A DNA stretch of 64,000 bases from Saccopteryx bilineata (lineage: Eukaryota > Chordata > Mammalia > Chiroptera > Emballonuridae), in assembly GCF_036850765.1 (NCBI RefSeq), contig NC_089490.1, positions 277,030,482 to 277,094,481 of the forward strand, read 5' to 3'. A model generated the notes under the pieces. That model did not search any database. It was not told the origin of the DNA and saw nothing but the letters and a program-made list of their open reading frames with translations. Made by a program: the position numbers and the translations under genes. Position 1 is the stretch's first letter. Every line of letters begins with the position of its first letter. Shown in pieces: positions 60,837 through 64,000 of this stretch.

Positions 60837-61244
60837 AAAATACTGAATAAAGCTGTGACTATCAGGTTTTTCTAATTTAAGTTTCTTTTCTCATTTGCTG
60901 GCTCTTCATCATGGTAAATATTATATCTTTATACCCAAATGACATACTATTAATATTGGGTGAATTACAGCTTTAAAACATATTAACAAAAAAGGCCACA
61001 TATTAACTCTAGATAAATATAGATTTTAATTCCCATTACAACTTGCCAGACTTTAAAAATTATTCCATAAAATTACCTTTAAAAAGGTAAATTAACACAA
61101 ATATTAAAATTAAAATTACATTCATTTTAACATTTAAAACTGGCCCAGAGTGAATTTTCATAATCCCATGCTTATTTGTTCTTTCAAGAATCAAATTAGG
61201 ACAGCCTTTTAAAAAGCATATCATTTTCAGGTTAACTTATCCCA
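60837..61244. other. unassigned AT-rich sequence
   Basis: No gene or recognisable repeat. Confidence 0.45.
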
Positions 61245-61400
61245 AACCATTTATTCAATATGCATGGTTTATAATTCTTACAATGCCACTAAAAGTGGAT
61301 ATCATCATCCCCATTTACCAGTGAGAAATCTAGCACTTGTTTTACAACTATGAGGAAAGGAATTAGTTTTGAATCCAACCACGGACTTTCCAAAACCCTC
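61245..61400 (-). mobile_element. probable MIR remnant
   Basis: Words such as TTATTCAATATGCATGGTTT, CATCATCCCCATTTACCAGT and TTTTGAATCCAACCA fit the antisense of a MIR. Decayed. Confidence 0.42.
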
Positions 61401-64000
61401 AGGATTATTTACAATGGCAATATAAACAAAAGGAAAAAGATGCACAGAGAAGAGGTAATGATCTGCCTGAGCAAAAGGAAGGGATATTTAAGGCAGGTAC
61501 CTACCTACTTTGCTAGGAAGAGATTTTTAAAGGGTAAGAAGCATTAGCAGAACACAGTAGGATGAAACTATAAGGAATATTCTGAATTTATGGTATAATC
61601 CTGCATGATCAAATCACACAGTCTTGGGTTGAGGTTTGGGAAGGAAGTGAAGCTTCAAGGAAGGCAGAAGATAAGGAGGGGAAAGATGAAGAGAGTAGCA
61701 GAAGGCATGAGGAATGTAGCATAGACGGAGAGGGAACAGTTGCTAAAAGATCCTCATATGTAAAAGGTGGCTTTCTCTACAGGGCTTTAAACAGCACAAA
61801 ACTAGCACGTCACCAGATCTGCGATATAAGTAAGCCCTTCGGCAATAGAGAAGATGGGTGAGGACTGAATCAAGGCTAGACAAAAAAGGGGAGAAGAAGT
61901 AAGAGGAAAGTAGGAGAAGGTCAAGAAGGCAGGGAAGAGGAGAGAAGTGAGAAGAGGGAAAGGAGAGAAAAGACTATTTAAATGACAAATTTAGTTGGTG
62001 AGGAGAGAACGGGGTTGGAGGGCTTTGAAGTTCTCAGTCTGGTCATGTCCAGCAAAGCTTCCAACCAAGACAGGGAACGCAGAAGGTTAGGCTGGGAAGG
62101 CACCTTTAGCTTGGGGCAAAATGGATCCAATATTTGATAAATCAAAAAAAAATGAATGCTCTAGTAGGTTGCTGTAAATATCAATCTAGTTATAAATAGA
62201 GCATTTAAGAATAAAAATAAAGATTGGGAAATTCTCAATATGTTAAACTGTCTTTAATGGTGACTCAACAAGTATCCAAAGAGTAGATGAATGACTGAGT
62301 TAATAGATAAATAGATTTATGAAGTCATAAAAGTTGATGAGGCTGTCCTGGCCAGGGATAATATGTAACAGAAGAAAATAGATTATTCCTCAGATAGGCA
62401 CACACTAAAATTGGCTCTCATTCCCCTTGAGCAAGAGCAGGATATGCCTCACCAGAATGTGTGGGATTCTGGGTGAATCTCTGGCTCCTAAACAAGAGGT
62501 GTCTCGCAGCAGTAAAATATGCAGATTTTCTTCAATATTCAAGTACGTCAGACTTTCAAATGTATTTGCAGGTTTATTGTTTGATACACAGAATGTCTTT
62601 CTCAATTAGAGTAAAATTGTAAATAAATGTTTGTTCAAAGGTCAACACGCAAAAACTAATTTAACCCAGGAAGTGGCTGAAATACATTTCATGTCGAAAG
62701 AAAAGTGTTGAAATCCAGATAGACTGGAGATAAGCTCAGGATTTCAGGTGCAAGGCCTCTTGTGCCTCTAGTGCAGAGGCTGATTCTTAGGAATAGTGTT
62801 TTAAAATTGCAGCCTTGACAATCCAGCTCTCAACACTCTCACGTTGAACAGTAAAGAATTGTCATCAGATTTTGGTGACAAAGGGAATACAACTCAAGAG
62901 GATATAAATTGGGCATAGGAAGAGGTGAATAAATTCAGTTTCTTATGTATTTTGAAATATTTTAACAAATAGTTTTTTGGCCTACATTTTGCGGGTGATA
63001 TTGTAGTCATCTTAGGTTTGATTTCTAGTCCCAGGTATTGAGCAGGTAAAAAGAAAAAGTAGAGAGGGAGCTACATGGAGGCAATAGAAGTTTAAATGCA
63101 TCAATTTGGCATGTGTACACGTGTGTGCGTGGGTGTTCATGCATGTGTATGCTGTTGTTCTTGTTGATGTAATCCTTTTGTTGCTACAGTCAAAAAGAAA
63201 CCCCAGGGTGTGTTTTTCATGTTGCATATTACACTCTGAATTCAAGGGAACTTAAAAGAGTTCAGATAACCCCAATGGGAGCCACTAAATCTCTGTAATA
63301 CCAAATTATGTAAAGCCAAAATAAAATCACCTCATTATTTCATAGGATACTATATTACTGTCCTTTGCAGTCTCCCCCCTATAATTATTCACTACCATTT
63401 AATGGTGGTGGCTGATCACTTTCTCCTTTTCATACCCATGAAAAACAAGTGAATTGTAAAATGCTAATGCAATCCTTGTTGTAAGATCCAAGCTATCCTG
63501 GAAGCAACATAAAATCCTTCTTTATAAAGTTACCTGTGGGATCCCATTAAGTAGCTCTATTTCTTTGGTTGTTGTGGTACCATGGAGTTTTTATAACTAC
63601 TCTTACCCACAAGAGTATGTGAGGCTGAAAACTAAAGACCAATAATCAAGCTGCAATAGATTCTCTCCAAAAAGGCAAGTGAACATTCATTTGTGGAAAG
63701 TTTCTGTTTATTTCTTTGTTTCCTTGCAGCTGCTAGAACTGGCAAGTGCAGAAAATCTGCTTTATAAATTGCAACCCTCCGTGAAGCAACCATGTATCCT
63801 GAGATTGTGTAAAATCACAATATTTTTTTAAGAAATAAAAGTATATCTACCATACCCCATCAAAGTAAGGTACAGCCACTCCCCCCAAAACTCACGATGG
63901 TCAAGGAGTCTCCCAGAGCTTCATAACACTGCTGCATGTCTCTCACATCACCAGGGCTGGGCTGTCCTCCGTTCTCTTTTTGTCAATCATGAGTTTTGTC
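61401..64000. other. unassigned sequence to window end
   Basis: No gene is supported. A purine-rich block lies at about 61640-61980 and a degenerate (GT)n block at about 63105-63160. The rest is AT-rich with no named repeat. Confidence 0.45.

Noticed and set aside
60545..60838. 97-codon plus-strand frame
   Set aside because: It is contained in the plus-strand Rhin-1 SINE.

Overview
This is a stretch of nuclear DNA from a mammal, almost certainly a bat, and most likely a rhinolophoid (horseshoe or leaf-nosed type) bat. The assignment rests on repeats: several tRNA-derived SINEs match, from memory, the Rhin-1 family of rhinolophoid bats; others match the bat VES family; the young L1 elements share one subfamily; and two mariner-like miniature elements look like bat copies. 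No host protein-coding gene, RNA gene or CRISPR array can be supported. The window is AT-rich and reads as intergenic or deep intronic sequence, with old mammalian repeats (MIR, L2, MER5A, MLT1, L1M) as background and lineage-specific insertions on top.

Layout. Positions 1-711 are unassigned. 712-8493 is a full-length but dead L1 on the + strand: a CRE-type palindrome at its 5' tip, a long GC-rich then pyrimidine-rich leader, a broken ORF1 (3073-4071) and a broken ORF2 (4398-8220). 8.5-23 kb is mostly unassigned sequence with Rhin-1 and VES SINEs, old L1 3' ends, a MIR, a solo LTR (17391-17980) and a small possible retrocopy near 10.5 kb. 23.3-26.84 kb is an L1 on the minus strand that has lost most or all of ORF2 and carries two nested SINEs. 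27-40 kb holds a mariner MITE, a MER5A, degraded L1 and an MLT1-like LTR, then a long repeat-poor stretch. 40.03-42.66 kb is an older 5'-truncated L1. 42.7-47.5 kb is repeat-poor and may hold conserved regulatory DNA. Two related LTRs face each other head to head at 47.5-48.5 kb, and a second mariner MITE lies at 49.2 kb.

The most interesting locus is 52192-55343. It is a minus-strand hAT transposon whose transposase reads openly over about 450 codons in two blocks, split by a young L1 3' end (53183-53868). Its upstream side is replaced by a segment that begins with a perfect 19-bp inverted repeat. At 59.9-60.8 kb two Rhin-1 SINEs lie in opposite orientation 209 bp apart.

Nothing here works together as an operon or pathway. 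What the window records is an order of insertions: ancient MIR/L2/MER5/MLT1, then L1M and the ORF2-poor L1, then the hAT element, then young L1, VES and Rhin-1. Repeat family names are recalled from knowledge and were not checked by alignment.
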